Assembly: GCA_029260515.1 (NCBI GenBank)
Contig: JAJDDC010000096.1
Coordinates: forward strand, 248,001 to 312,000
Direction: 5' to 3'
Source of the DNA: Phycisphaerales bacterium
Lineage (GTDB): Bacteria > Planctomycetota > Phycisphaerae > Phycisphaerales > UBA1924
Length of the DNA: 64,000 nt
Part shown: piece by piece, positions 14,734-22,948 of the stretch
Layout of the letters: each line of letters begins with the position of its first letter
Numbering within the stretch: position 1 is the stretch's first letter
The notes under the pieces: model-generated
What the model was told of the DNA's origin: nothing
Databases searched by the model: none
Seen by the model: only the letters and a program-made list of their open reading frames with translations
Program-made: the position numbers and the translations under genes

Positions 14734-16692
14734 ATGGGACAGACCGCCATCGAAAAGATCGTCACCCGGTACGCCGTCGGCCTCAAGCCGGGGCAGAAGG
14801 TCCACGCGGGCGATTTCGTCACCATCCGCCCCAAGCACGTGATGACACACGACAACACGGGGGCGGTGATCCCGAAGTTCCGGTCGATCGGGGCGACGAG
14901 GGTCATTGACCCGCGCCAGCCGGTGTTCGCGATCGACCACGACATCCAGAACACGACGCCGGAGAACCTGGGCAAGTACGCGAAGATCGAGGCGTTCGCC
15001 CGCGAGCACGGCATCGACTACTACCCGCCCGGTCGCGGGATCGCCCACCAGGTGATGGTCGAGGAGGGGTACGTCACGCCGGGGGCGCTGGTGGTCGGGT
15101 CGGACTCGCACTCGAACCTCTACGGCGCCATCGGCGCGGTGGGCACCCCGGTCGTGCGCACGGACGCGGCGGCCCTCTGGGCGACCGGGCAGACGTGGTG
15201 GCAGATCCCCGAGCAGATCAAGGTCAACCTGACGGGCAAGCTGCGCCCGGGCGCGACGGGCAAGGACGTGATCATCACGCTGTGCGGATATTTCAACGCC
15301 GACGAGGTGCTCAACGCGGCGGTCGAGTTCCACGGCGAGGGTGTCGCGGGTCTGAGTATCGATGACCGCCTGACGATCTCGAACATGACCACGGAGTGGG
15401 GCACGCTGCTCGGCATGTTCCCGTTCGACGAGCCGCTCAGGGACTATCTGCTCGCGCGGGCGGCGTACTTCGCGGGCCGCACGGGCAAGACGCCGCGGTA
15501 CACACGCGAGGACGTCGAGCGGTGGTGGGCCGATCGCGATGCGACGGCGCCCGACGCGGATGCGCACTACTGCAAGGTGCTGGAGCTGGACCTCTCGACG
15601 GTCTCTCCGCACGTCTCCGGGCCAAACTCGGTCAAGGTCATGCGTTCGGTGCACGAGGTGGAGGGCGAGAAGATCGCGGTGCACAAGGCGTACCTGATGT
15701 CGTGCGTAAACGCGCGGCTGAGCGACCTCGAGGCCGCGGCGGGGGTGGTGGGGGACCGGAAGGTCGCCGCTGGCGTCGAGTTCTACGTCGCGGCGGCGTC
15801 GAGCGACGTGCAGCGACTGGCCGAGGAATCCGGCGCCTGGGCGCGGCTCCTGGGCGCCGGTGCGATCGCGCTGCCCGCCGGGTGCGGGGCGTGCATCGGG
15901 CTGGGCGCGGGAACGCTCGAGGCGGGCGAGGTCGGCATCAGCTCGACCAACCGCAACTTCCAGGGTCGGATGGGGTCGCGTGAGGCGCTGTGCTACCTGG
16001 CGAGCCCAGCGGTGGTCGCCGAGTCGGCGGTCCGTGGGTACATCGCCTCGCCCGCGGACTTCGAGACGCAGACCAAGGGCTCGTGCCGTGTGCTCGACAG
16101 GGGCGAGGCGGACACAGGGGCGCAGGAGATCATCGAGGGCTTTCCCGAGAAGCTCAGCGGACGCGTGCTGTACCTGCCCCTGGACAACCTGAACACCGAC
16201 GGGATCTACGGCAAGGACGTCACGTACCGCGACGACATCACACTCGCCCAGCAGGGTCAGCACGCGATGCTCAACTACGACCCCGCGTTCCAGTCGATCG
16301 CCCGCGAGGGCGACATCATCGTGGGCGGCCGGAACTTTGGGTCAGGGTCCAGCCGCGAGCAGGCGGCGACGGCGCTGGCCTCGCGTGGTATCAAGCTGGT
16401 CATCGCCGCAACAGCGAGCCAGACGTACAGCCGCAACGCGTACAACAACGGGTTCGTGATCCTGGAGTGCCCGGCCCTGACCGACGCCCTGGCGGCCCGG
16501 TTCGCGGGCGAGGCCGCGGCGGGGACGCGGACCATCCCGGGCCCGGAGATCGAGGTGGACTTCGCCGGCGGGCGTATCACGATGGAGGGCAAGGCCTTCC
16601 GGTTCGCCGCGCTGAGCCCGACGGCCCAGGAGTTGGTCGTCGCTGGGGGCAGCGAGAACGTGGTCCGCACACGTCTGGCCGCGGGCGTTTGA
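14734..16692 (+). CDS. Aconitase-superfamily hydratase, Lys4 (homoaconitase)-like, with fused swivel domain
   Basis: 652 residues. The three cysteine ligands of the [4Fe-4S] cluster are present: C324 (LMSCVNAR), C384 and C387 (GCGACIG). The substrate-binding SSREQAAT segment lies in the C-terminal swivel domain. Several stretches (AAALWATGQTWWQIP, LNTDGIYGKD, MTTEWG) read like fungal mitochondrial Lys4 rather than AcnA/AcnB or two-subunit LeuCD. It should isomerise citrate/isocitrate or homocitrate/homoisocitrate. With citryl-CoA genes upstream and a decarboxylating dehydrogenase downstream, a role in C6-tricarboxylate metabolism is likely. No homocitrate synthase is in the window, so citrate is as likely a substrate as homocitrate. 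Confidence 0.82.
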   Translation: MGQTAIEKIVTRYAVGLKPGQKVHAGDFVTIRPKHVMTHDNTGAVIPKFRSIGATRVIDPRQPVFAIDHDIQNTTPENLGKYAKIEAFAREHGIDYYPPGRGIAHQVMVEEGYVTPGALVVGSDSHSNLYGAIGAVGTPVVRTDAAALWATGQTWWQIPEQIKVNLTGKLRPGATGKDVIITLCGYFNADEVLNAAVEFHGEGVAGLSIDDRLTISNMTTEWGTLLGMFPFDEPLRDYLLARAAYFAGRTGKTPRYTREDVERWWADRDATAPDADAHYCKVLELDLSTVSPHVSGPNSVKVMRSVHEVEGEKIAVHKAYLMSCVNARLSDLEAAAGVVGDRKVAAGVEFYVAAASSDVQRLAEESGAWARLLGAGAIALPAGCGACIGLGAGTLEAGEVGISSTNRNFQGRMGSREALCYLASPAVVAESAVRGYIASPADFETQTKGSCRVLDRGEADTGAQEIIEGFPEKLSGRVLYLPLDNLNTDGIYGKDVTYRDDITLAQQGQHAMLNYDPAFQSIAREGDIIVGGRNFGSGSSREQAATALASRGIKLVIAATASQTYSRNAYNNGFVILECPALTDALAARFAGEAAAGTRTIPGPEIEVDFAGGRITMEGKAFRFAALSPTAQELVVAGGSENVVRTRLAAGV

Positions 16693-16715
16693 CCGGTTTT
16701 CACCCCGCCTAGACT
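16689..16715 (+). promoter_or_regulatory. Putative promoter for the isocitrate/homoisocitrate dehydrogenase gene
   Basis: TTGACC at 16689-16694 and TAGACT at 16710-16715, spacer 15. The -35 element includes the stop codon of the aconitase-type gene. A ribosome-binding GGGGAGAG at 16762-16769 serves the ATG at 16779. The short spacer lowers confidence. Confidence 0.35.
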
Positions 16716-16778
16716 CACGCCTTATCGAGCGAGCGCACCCCTTTTCCAGCCGCCCACGGGGCGGGGAGAGTGTTGAAG

Positions 16779-17930
16779 ATGGCGAAGTACAAGATCGCGT
16801 GGATGCCGGGCGACGGCGTGGGCAAAGAGGTCATGGAGGCGACGCGGGTCGTCCTGGACGCCATGAAGTTCGACGCCGAGTACATCCCGGCCGACATCGG
16901 CTGGGACTTCTGGTGCAAGGAGGGCAACCCGCTGCCCGACCGCACGATCAAGACGCTCAAGGAGACGGACTGCGCCCTGTTCGGCGCGATCACCTCCAAG
17001 CCGCGCGACGAGGCGAACGAGGAGCTTGACCCCTCGCTACGTGACAAGGGCCTGAGCTACTTCAGCCCGATCGTTAAGCTCCGTCAGCTCTTCAACCTGC
17101 ACACCAACCTGCGCCCGTGCAAGGCGTACCCGGGCAACCCGCTCAACTACCGCGACGACATCGACCTGGTGGTCTTCCGCGAGAACACCGAGGGGATGTA
17201 CGGCGGGATCGAGTGGTTCCCCCTGCCCGAGAAGATCGCGACCGCGATGGCGGACAAGGAGGTCGGGCACCCCGACCGGATGAAGCGCTGGTTCGACAAG
17301 GGGCTCGAGAACGTCGCGGTGTCCACGCGCGTCATGAGCAGGCAGGGGTGCGAGAGCATCTGTCGCCAGAGCTTCGAGTACGCGAAGAACTTCAACCGCA
17401 AGAGCGTGACGCTCGTCGAGAAGCCCAACGTGCTCCGCGAGACGGGCGGGCTGATGACGCGGGTGTTCCGCGAGGTCGCGAAGGACTACCCGGGCATCGG
17501 CGCCTGGGAGGCGAACATCGACGCGATCTGCATGTGGATGATCAAGAACCCGCAGGACTACGAGGTGCTCGTCGCCGAGAACATGTTTGGCGACATCGTC
17601 AGCGACCTGTGCGCCGGCCTCGTCGGCGGCCTGGGCTTCGCCTGCGCCGCGAACATCGGCGACGAGTACGCCGTCTTCGAGCCGACCCACGGCTCGGCGC
17701 CCAAGTACGACGGCAAGAACGTCGTCAACCCCATGGCCATGATCCTGACCGCCAAGATGATGCTCGACTGGCTGGGCGAGAAGAGCGACGCGCAACGCCT
17801 CGAGGCCGCCTGTGCCGCGGTCATCAAGGAGGGCAAGGTGGGCACGTACGACGTCAAGGGCGTCCGCGCGGGCCAGCCCGGGTCGAACTCGACGATGGAG
17901 GTCGCCCAGGCGGTCGCCGCGAAGCTCTAG
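16779..17930 (+). CDS. Isocitrate/homoisocitrate dehydrogenase (beta-decarboxylating dehydrogenase family)
   Basis: 383 residues from the ATG at 16779; GGGGAGAG 9 bases upstream favours this over the in-frame GTG at 16770. Family motifs include NLHTNLRP, RENTEGMYGG, the metal-binding DIVSDLCAGLVGG and the cofactor loop PTHGSAPKYDGK. Lys-Tyr after HGSAP matches the NADP-dependent E. coli isocitrate dehydrogenase rather than the Asp-Ile of NAD enzymes, so NADP use is inferred. It would oxidise and decarboxylate isocitrate to 2-oxoglutarate or homoisocitrate to 2-oxoadipate, following the aconitase-type enzyme encoded immediately upstream. Isopropylmalate is less likely because no leucine genes are nearby. 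Confidence 0.83.
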   Translation: MAKYKIAWMPGDGVGKEVMEATRVVLDAMKFDAEYIPADIGWDFWCKEGNPLPDRTIKTLKETDCALFGAITSKPRDEANEELDPSLRDKGLSYFSPIVKLRQLFNLHTNLRPCKAYPGNPLNYRDDIDLVVFRENTEGMYGGIEWFPLPEKIATAMADKEVGHPDRMKRWFDKGLENVAVSTRVMSRQGCESICRQSFEYAKNFNRKSVTLVEKPNVLRETGGLMTRVFREVAKDYPGIGAWEANIDAICMWMIKNPQDYEVLVAENMFGDIVSDLCAGLVGGLGFACAANIGDEYAVFEPTHGSAPKYDGKNVVNPMAMILTAKMMLDWLGEKSDAQRLEAACAAVIKEGKVGTYDVKGVRAGQPGSNSTMEVAQAVAAKL

Positions 17931-18091
17931 GGGTTTGTAACGCGGCCCCGGGGTCAGTCTGGGAGCGTGCGGGGGCGATATCGGCTGTCCCGGTGCCCAG
18001 ATACCCGCGCCGCTCTTGACCAGGCGCTCGCGATCCGTTGAGATTGATCTGACCGCCTGTCACGGACGCTCGTGGGCGGAGGAGAGAGAGA

Positions 18092-18772
18092 ATGAACATG
18101 CGTTGCACACGCCGCGTTCCCGCGGTAGTTCTGGCGGTCCTCGCCGCGGGCCCCGCCCTCGCCGACATCACCGTCGGCCAGATCGATGACTTCCAGGACG
18201 GCACGCTCCAGGACTGGGGCAACGGCATCATTGAGTCGCTGGTCACGAACGAGGACGGAGGGCCGCTGGGCGCTGGCGACCGCTTCCTCCAGACCATCAC
18301 AACCGGGCTCACCAACGGGCCCGGGAGCCGTCTGGCGGTCTTCAACCGCGAGCAGTGGACCGGCGATTACCTCGCGGCGGGTGTGACGTCCATCTCGATG
18401 GACGTGGCGAACTTCACACCCAGCGACACGCAGCTCGAGCTGCGCGTGATGCTCTTCTCCGACACCGGGTCGGTCTTTACCTCCACCGTCGCCTCAGTCG
18501 TCGCGGCCGACGGCCAGTGGACCACGGTCACGTTCGACGTCACCGAGGGCGGGCTGACGATGGTGGACGGGCTGTTCACGTATCAGGAGTCGATCACGGC
18601 GATCAACCGCCTGCTGGTCCGCCACCAGCCGGGGGAGCCGCAGAGCGTGGGCGCCGCCCCGCACTTCCGCGATGGCGTGATGGGCCTCGACAACATCCGG
18701 GCGCTGCCCGCGCCCGGGACGCTCGCCCTGGTCCCGCTGGCGGGCGCCTTGCTCGTCAGACGCCGGCGTTGA
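18092..18772 (+). CDS. Secreted PEP-CTERM-type protein of unknown function
   Basis: 226 residues with a signal peptide ending GPALA-DI. The C-terminus is a sorting tail: Pro-Ala-Pro-Gly, a hydrophobic stretch and a terminal Arg cluster (PAPGTLALVPLAGALLVRRRR from about 205), as in PEP-CTERM proteins handled by exosortase. The middle is a beta-rich domain (FQDGTLQDWGNG, SISMDVANFTPSDTQ) like those of other planctomycete PEP-CTERM exoproteins. The start is supported by GGAGGAGAGAGAG upstream. It sits alone between the dehydrogenase and MmgE/PrpD genes and is probably not functionally related to them. Confidence 0.8.
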   Translation: MNMRCTRRVPAVVLAVLAAGPALADITVGQIDDFQDGTLQDWGNGIIESLVTNEDGGPLGAGDRFLQTITTGLTNGPGSRLAVFNREQWTGDYLAAGVTSISMDVANFTPSDTQLELRVMLFSDTGSVFTSTVASVVAADGQWTTVTFDVTEGGLTMVDGLFTYQESITAINRLLVRHQPGEPQSVGAAPHFRDGVMGLDNIRALPAPGTLALVPLAGALLVRRRR

Positions 18773-18798
18773 GCCCGTCCGATTTGCCCTCCTATGGT
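18769..18798 (+). promoter_or_regulatory. Putative promoter for the MmgE/PrpD gene
   Basis: TTGAGC at 18769-18774 and TATGGT at 18793-18798 with an 18-base spacer. The -35 element contains the TGA stop of the PEP-CTERM gene. The gene start at 18837 has GGAGGGACC upstream. Confidence 0.4.
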
Positions 18799-18836
18799 CT
18801 GCTCCACCGGGCGAGCACCCGGGCACGGAGGGACCG

Positions 18837-20264
18837 ATGGGCAGCTACAAGACCGACGGATTTATCAGCTACGACATCGCGGCCTGGGTCGAGGGCCTGC
18901 GCTACGAGGACCTGAGCCCCCAGGCGGTCGAACGCGCCAAGCTGTTCTGGTACGACTCGGTCGGCTGCGCCCTGGGCGGCTCGCAGACCGAGGACGCCCA
19001 GATCCTGCTCGCGCACCACCGGGAGATGCACGGCGAGACGGGCGGGGCGTGCACGTGCTTCGTCTCCGGGTACAAGACCAACCCCGTGGACGCGGCGTTC
19101 CTCAACAACCACATGGTCCGCGCGATGGACTACAACGACATCTACTGGAAGGCGGACCCGAGCCACCCGTCGGACATCATCTGCGGGCCGCTGGCCGTGT
19201 GTGATCTCAAGGGGCTCACGGGCAAGGACCTGATCCTCGCGACGATCGTCGCCTACGAGCTCGAGATGCGTCTGGTCGAGATCGGCCAGCCGGGCGTCCG
19301 CGAGTACGGGTGGCACCACGCGACGCTGACCGGGTTCGCGGCGCCGTTCGCGGCGGGCAAGGCGCTGGGCCTGAACAAGGGCCAGCTCGTCAACGCAGCG
19401 GGGATCTGCGCCAGCCGCACGGGATCGCTCGGCGCCGTCACCGCGGGCAAGCTCACGATGATGAAGAACACCGTGGACCCCTGGGCGACGCGGATGGGCG
19501 TCGAGAGCGCCCTGCTCGCGGCCCGCGGCTTCTCCGGGCCCGAGCACATCTTCGACGGCAAGGAGGGGCTCTTCCACGTCTTCGGGCACGCGGTCTACGA
19601 CGGCAAGCCCTGCGCGTTCGATGCGGAGGGACTGACCAAGGACCTGCCGAAGGCCGCGGGCGATCACTACCGGATCCTGGACTGCGGGATGAAGTCGTTC
19701 CCGATCGAGGCGCTGAGCCACGCGCCCCTGAGCGCGATGATGAAGATCGTCAGCGAGCACGACATCGACCCGGACAAGGTCTCGGAGATCAAGGTCGAGG
19801 TCATCGCGCGGGCGGCGGACATCCTGGGCGATCCGCACAAGTACCGCCCGACGAGCCGCGAGACGGCGGACCACTCGCTGCCCTACTCGCTCGCCGTCGG
19901 CCTCGTGGACGGCAAGGTCACGCCCCTGCAGTTCGAGGACGAGCGCGTCCGCGATCCGAAGCTGATCCCCGTGATGGACAAGATCAAGGTCGTGCCGAAC
20001 ACGGAGTTCGAGGCGATGTTCCCCAAGTTCCAGCCCAGCCGCGTGACGATCACGCTGGCCGACGGGACCAAGCATGTCCAGCAGGTGGACGTTCCCAAGG
20101 GCGACGCCCGCGACCCGATGACGCAGTCCGAGATCAAGGTCAAGTTCGACGCCCTCGGCGCGTGCGTGATCGGGCAGGACAAGTGCGATAAGGCGGGCGA
20201 ACTGGTCATGGCGCTCGAGAACGAGACGTCGCTGGGCAGGTTCTTTTCGCTGCTGACCGCCTGA
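18837..20264 (+). CDS. MmgE/PrpD family protein (2-methylcitrate dehydratase-like)
   Basis: 475 residues. It matches the all-helical MmgE/PrpD fold: LFWYDSVGCALGGS near the start, NNHMVRAMDYNDIY with the active-site region, GAVTAGKLTMMKN, and a C-terminal domain with SQTEIKVKF-like sequence. PrpD enzymes dehydrate 2-methylcitrate, while relatives act on other di- and tricarboxylates (cis-aconitate decarboxylase, immunomodulatory IRG1). It has its own promoter-like sequence and a GGAGGGACC ribosome-binding site. Proximity to the citryl-CoA and aconitase-type genes suggests a tricarboxylate substrate. No methylcitrate synthase or methylisocitrate lyase is in the window, so the exact reaction is open. 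Confidence 0.83.
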   Translation: MGSYKTDGFISYDIAAWVEGLRYEDLSPQAVERAKLFWYDSVGCALGGSQTEDAQILLAHHREMHGETGGACTCFVSGYKTNPVDAAFLNNHMVRAMDYNDIYWKADPSHPSDIICGPLAVCDLKGLTGKDLILATIVAYELEMRLVEIGQPGVREYGWHHATLTGFAAPFAAGKALGLNKGQLVNAAGICASRTGSLGAVTAGKLTMMKNTVDPWATRMGVESALLAARGFSGPEHIFDGKEGLFHVFGHAVYDGKPCAFDAEGLTKDLPKAAGDHYRILDCGMKSFPIEALSHAPLSAMMKIVSEHDIDPDKVSEIKVEVIARAADILGDPHKYRPTSRETADHSLPYSLAVGLVDGKVTPLQFEDERVRDPKLIPVMDKIKVVPNTEFEAMFPKFQPSRVTITLADGTKHVQQVDVPKGDARDPMTQSEIKVKFDALGACVIGQDKCDKAGELVMALENETSLGRFFSLLTA

Positions 20265-20277
20265 GACGGAGCCGGGC

Positions 20278-20769
20278 ATGGCCAACCTGGTTGAGATCGT
20301 GCTCGGGCGTTGGGCCCACCAGGGCGAGTACGCCGAGCGTCTGACGGCGGACCTGACGAGCGAGCGAGTCTTCACAGAGCCGCCGGGGGGCGTGGTGATG
20401 AACCACCCCGCGTGGGTGCTGTGCCACCTGAGCGTGTACATGCCCGTGCTGACCGATCTGCTCGCGGGGGGGACGGCCGCCGACCCCCTGGAGCACCGGT
20501 ACGGGCGCCAATCGAAGCCGAGCCTTGACCCGGAGCAGTACCCGGTTTGGCGTGAAGTCCGCGAGACGTACCTGGCCCAGCACCGGGGCCTCGGCGGGCT
20601 GCTGGAGTCGGCGTCCGACGCCCTCGACCGCCCGGTCCCGATCCCCCGCTGGGCGCAGCGCTGGCCCCGCCTGGGCGACGCGGTCGTGCACCTGATGGTC
20701 CACCACGAGTCGGTGCACCTCGGGCAGGTGAGCGCCTGGCGCCGGGTCTGCGGCCTTCAGAGCGTGTGA
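20278..20769 (+). CDS. DinB/YfiT-like four-helix metal-binding protein
   Basis: 163 residues. The conserved His positions of the DinB superfamily are visible: His in WVLCHL near 50, and a C-terminal HHESVHLGQVSAWRR near 140-154. Family members are putative metal-dependent hydrolases or thiol (mycothiol, bacillithiol) transferases; the substrate here is unknown. It starts 13 bases after the MmgE/PrpD stop, so the two are probably cotranscribed. Confidence 0.8.
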   Translation: MANLVEIVLGRWAHQGEYAERLTADLTSERVFTEPPGGVVMNHPAWVLCHLSVYMPVLTDLLAGGTAADPLEHRYGRQSKPSLDPEQYPVWREVRETYLAQHRGLGGLLESASDALDRPVPIPRWAQRWPRLGDAVVHLMVHHESVHLGQVSAWRRVCGLQSV

Positions 20770-20811
20770 ACCGCGATTGCGGGGCACGTGGGCGGCACGG
20801 CGCGTGCAACT

Positions 20812-20840
20812 TTGCGGCCCGCGACACCCCCTCCTAGGCT
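20812..20840 (+). promoter_or_regulatory. Putative promoter for the group II decarboxylase gene
   Basis: TTGCGG at 20812-20817 and TAGGCT at 20835-20840 with a 17-base spacer, the best-spaced promoter candidate in the window. A leader of about 85 bases follows; GGGAGGTG lies just before the GTG start at 20931. Confidence 0.5.
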
Positions 20841-20930
20841 CGATGCGAACCCCGGGCGACGCCGGTCGGCGCCTGACTCCCGACCGCCCCGCCCGAGCCC
20901 GTTCCCTGCGAACCAGCCCCGGGAGGTGGT

Positions 20931-22343
20931 GTGAGTCTCGACGAAGCCACGATCAGCCAGACATTCGAAATCGTCCGCCGATACATGGACCTGGACACGC
21001 AGGTCCCGGTCCGCCCCGTGCGCACGCCCGAGGACCTTGAGTCCGACCTCGAGCTCGAGCTCACCGGCATCGGCGCGCCGATGCACGAAGTGATCGCAAA
21101 GCTCTGGCGGGTGATGGCCGCGACGCCCTCGACCACCAGCGTCAAGTTCTTCAACCAACTGTTCGCGGGCCAGGACGCCGCGGCGACCGTCGCCGACATC
21201 ATCTCGGCGGTCGCCAACACGCCCATGTACACCTTCAAGTCGGGCGGGCCCCAGATCCTCATCGAGAAGGCGTGCATCCGGCGCATGGCCTCGAAGGTCG
21301 GCTACGAGGACGGGGACGGGATCTTCGCCCCCGGCGGCTCGCTGTCCAATATGGCCGCCATGGTCATCGCCCGGAACCACGCGGTCCAGGGCTCGCGCGA
21401 CACGGGCGTGAACACCTCGCGCGCGTTGATCTACACGTCCGAGGAGTGCCACTACTCGGTCCGCAAGGCCGCGGGCATGGTGGGCGTCGGGCGTGAGAAC
21501 GTCCGCTTCGTCCCCGCCGACGAGCGGGGGGGCATGCGGGCCGACGCGCTCCGCGAGATGATCGTCGAGGACCGTGGGGCGGGCGCGACGCCGGTGATGA
21601 TCAACGCGACCGCGGGCACGACGGTCCAGGGCGCGTTCGACCCGATCGACGCGATCGCGGACGTGGGCGAGGAGCTGGACGTCTGGGTGCACGTGGACGG
21701 CGCCTGGGGCGGGTCGGTCCTGCTGTGCGAGCGAATGCGTCACCTGGTCGATGGCATCCACCGCGTGGACTCGGTCACGTGGGACGCGCACAAGCTGCTG
21801 GGCGTGCCCCTGACCAGTTCGGTCCTGCTCACCAAACGCCGAGGCGTGTGCCGCGAGAACTTCGACGAGTCGGCGAGCTATCTGTATCAGGAAGACGACG
21901 ACGACCTGAACCCGGGGCGCAGCTCGATCCAGTGCGGGCGGCGCAACGACGCACTCAAGCTCTGGACCGCGTGGAACCACCACGGCGACGCGGGCTACGA
22001 CCGGATGATCGGGCACATGCGCGACCTGGCCGAGCACGCCCGTGATCTGATTGCGGGAGACGACGACCTCGTCCTCTCGCACGACCCGCAGTTCGTCAAC
22101 GTCTGCCTCGAGGCCCGTGGCAAGCCGAGCGACGAGGTCTGCGCGCTGCTGGGCAAGCGTCAGAAGGCCAAGGTGGGCTGGGGCGTGGTCAACGGGCGCA
22201 AAGTCATCCGCCTCGTCTTCGCCAACCCCGAGGTGCAGATCGAGGGCGTGGACGAGCTGATCGCGGGCATCAAGGCGGTCGCAGCCGACCTGCCCGAGCG
22301 GGACAACGCCCTGACTTCCGAGGAACTCTGCGGCGCCTGCTGA
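20931..22343 (+). CDS. Group II PLP-dependent decarboxylase, probable cysteine sulfinate or glutamate decarboxylase
   Basis: 470 residues. PLP-enzyme landmarks include the cofactor-pocket HVDGAWGG near 256-263 and the Schiff-base Lys288 in TWDAHKLLG. The sequence is of the GAD65/CSAD type (FFNQLFAGQD, PGGSLSNMAAM), as in animal glutamate and cysteine sulfinate decarboxylases rather than bacterial GadB. The gene converges on cysteine dioxygenase with 12 bases between stops, so cysteine sulfinate to hypotaurine is the favoured reaction. Glutamate or aspartate cannot be excluded. The GTG start is chosen for the GGGAGG immediately upstream and the preserved N-terminus. Confidence 0.83.
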   Translation: MSLDEATISQTFEIVRRYMDLDTQVPVRPVRTPEDLESDLELELTGIGAPMHEVIAKLWRVMAATPSTTSVKFFNQLFAGQDAAATVADIISAVANTPMYTFKSGGPQILIEKACIRRMASKVGYEDGDGIFAPGGSLSNMAAMVIARNHAVQGSRDTGVNTSRALIYTSEECHYSVRKAAGMVGVGRENVRFVPADERGGMRADALREMIVEDRGAGATPVMINATAGTTVQGAFDPIDAIADVGEELDVWVHVDGAWGGSVLLCERMRHLVDGIHRVDSVTWDAHKLLGVPLTSSVLLTKRRGVCRENFDESASYLYQEDDDDLNPGRSSIQCGRRNDALKLWTAWNHHGDAGYDRMIGHMRDLAEHARDLIAGDDDLVLSHDPQFVNVCLEARGKPSDEVCALLGKRQKAKVGWGVVNGRKVIRLVFANPEVQIEGVDELIAGIKAVAADLPERDNALTSEELCGAC

Positions 22344-22355
22344 CCGGTCGTTTTC

Positions 22356-22865
22356 TCAGCCGCCCGCTTCGTCGTATACGCCCACACCCAGCTCGTACGT
22401 CCGCATGTTCAGGGGCGGCGAATAGATGTGCAGTGTGACCAGGTCGCCCGATTCAGACCGGTTGCAGACCTCGTGGATCGCCTCGTCCTGGGCCGCGCAG
22501 ATCTGCCCGGGCTCGATCGTCGTCTCTTCGACCGGGCGGACCTTGCCGTCGGGGAGCTTCTCGAAGCGTCGCTCGGTCACCGTGCCTTCAACGACGCGGA
22601 AGGCGCAGCTCGAGGAGGCGTGGTCGTGTATCTGGCTCTTCTGGCCCGGACGCCAGCACAACGCGACCAGTTCGTAGTGCTGTGTCGCCTTGATCCGGTT
22701 CCGCTGGTAGCAATCATTCTTGAAGGTACACACCGGCTCGAGGTCCGAGCGGGCGATGTCCAGCCCCGCCAGCAGATCCTCCAATACCGACAGATCCGCA
22801 CGCCCGGTCAGCGAATCGAGATACTCCACGAGCGGTTCGAGCTTGGACGTGCACAACTGCGGCAT
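22356..22865 (-). CDS. cdoA: Cysteine dioxygenase type I
   Basis: 169 residues. The cupin iron ligands are H80, H82 (QIHDHASS) and H131 (AIHEV). Cys87 (SSCAF) and Tyr148 (HIYSPP) stand where mammalian cysteine dioxygenase has its Cys-Tyr crosslink pair. It oxidises cysteine to cysteine sulfinate with O2. The start at 22865 is preferred over 22913 because GGAGGG lies 4 bases upstream and homology starts there. It is the last gene of the minus-strand cystathionine beta-synthase operon, 83 bases from the preceding stop when this start is used. Confidence 0.9.
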   Translation of the reverse strand: MPQLCTSKLEPLVEYLDSLTGRADLSVLEDLLAGLDIARSDLEPVCTFKNDCYQRNRIKATQHYELVALCWRPGQKSQIHDHASSSCAFRVVEGTVTERRFEKLPDGKVRPVEETTIEPGQICAAQDEAIHEVCNRSESGDLVTLHIYSPPLNMRTYELGVGVYDEAGG

Positions 22866-22948
22866 GGACCCTCCGGCGGGCAAAACAGCGTCGGATACCC
22901 TTCCAAACAGCATACCGACGCAGCGGGGCGAGTGCGAGCCAACCCCGC

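Noticed and set aside
14308..16263. Long minus-strand frame of 651 codons opposite the aconitase-type gene
   Set aside because: Only the DUF488 part (14308-14664) shows family sequence; the rest is an Arg/Val/Leu-rich antisense shadow of a clear coding gene, common in GC-rich DNA.
16779..17930. 3-isopropylmalate dehydrogenase (leucine synthesis)
   Set aside because: Family membership fits, but no leuA, leuC or leuD is near, and the aconitase-type gene directly upstream points to isocitrate or homoisocitrate.
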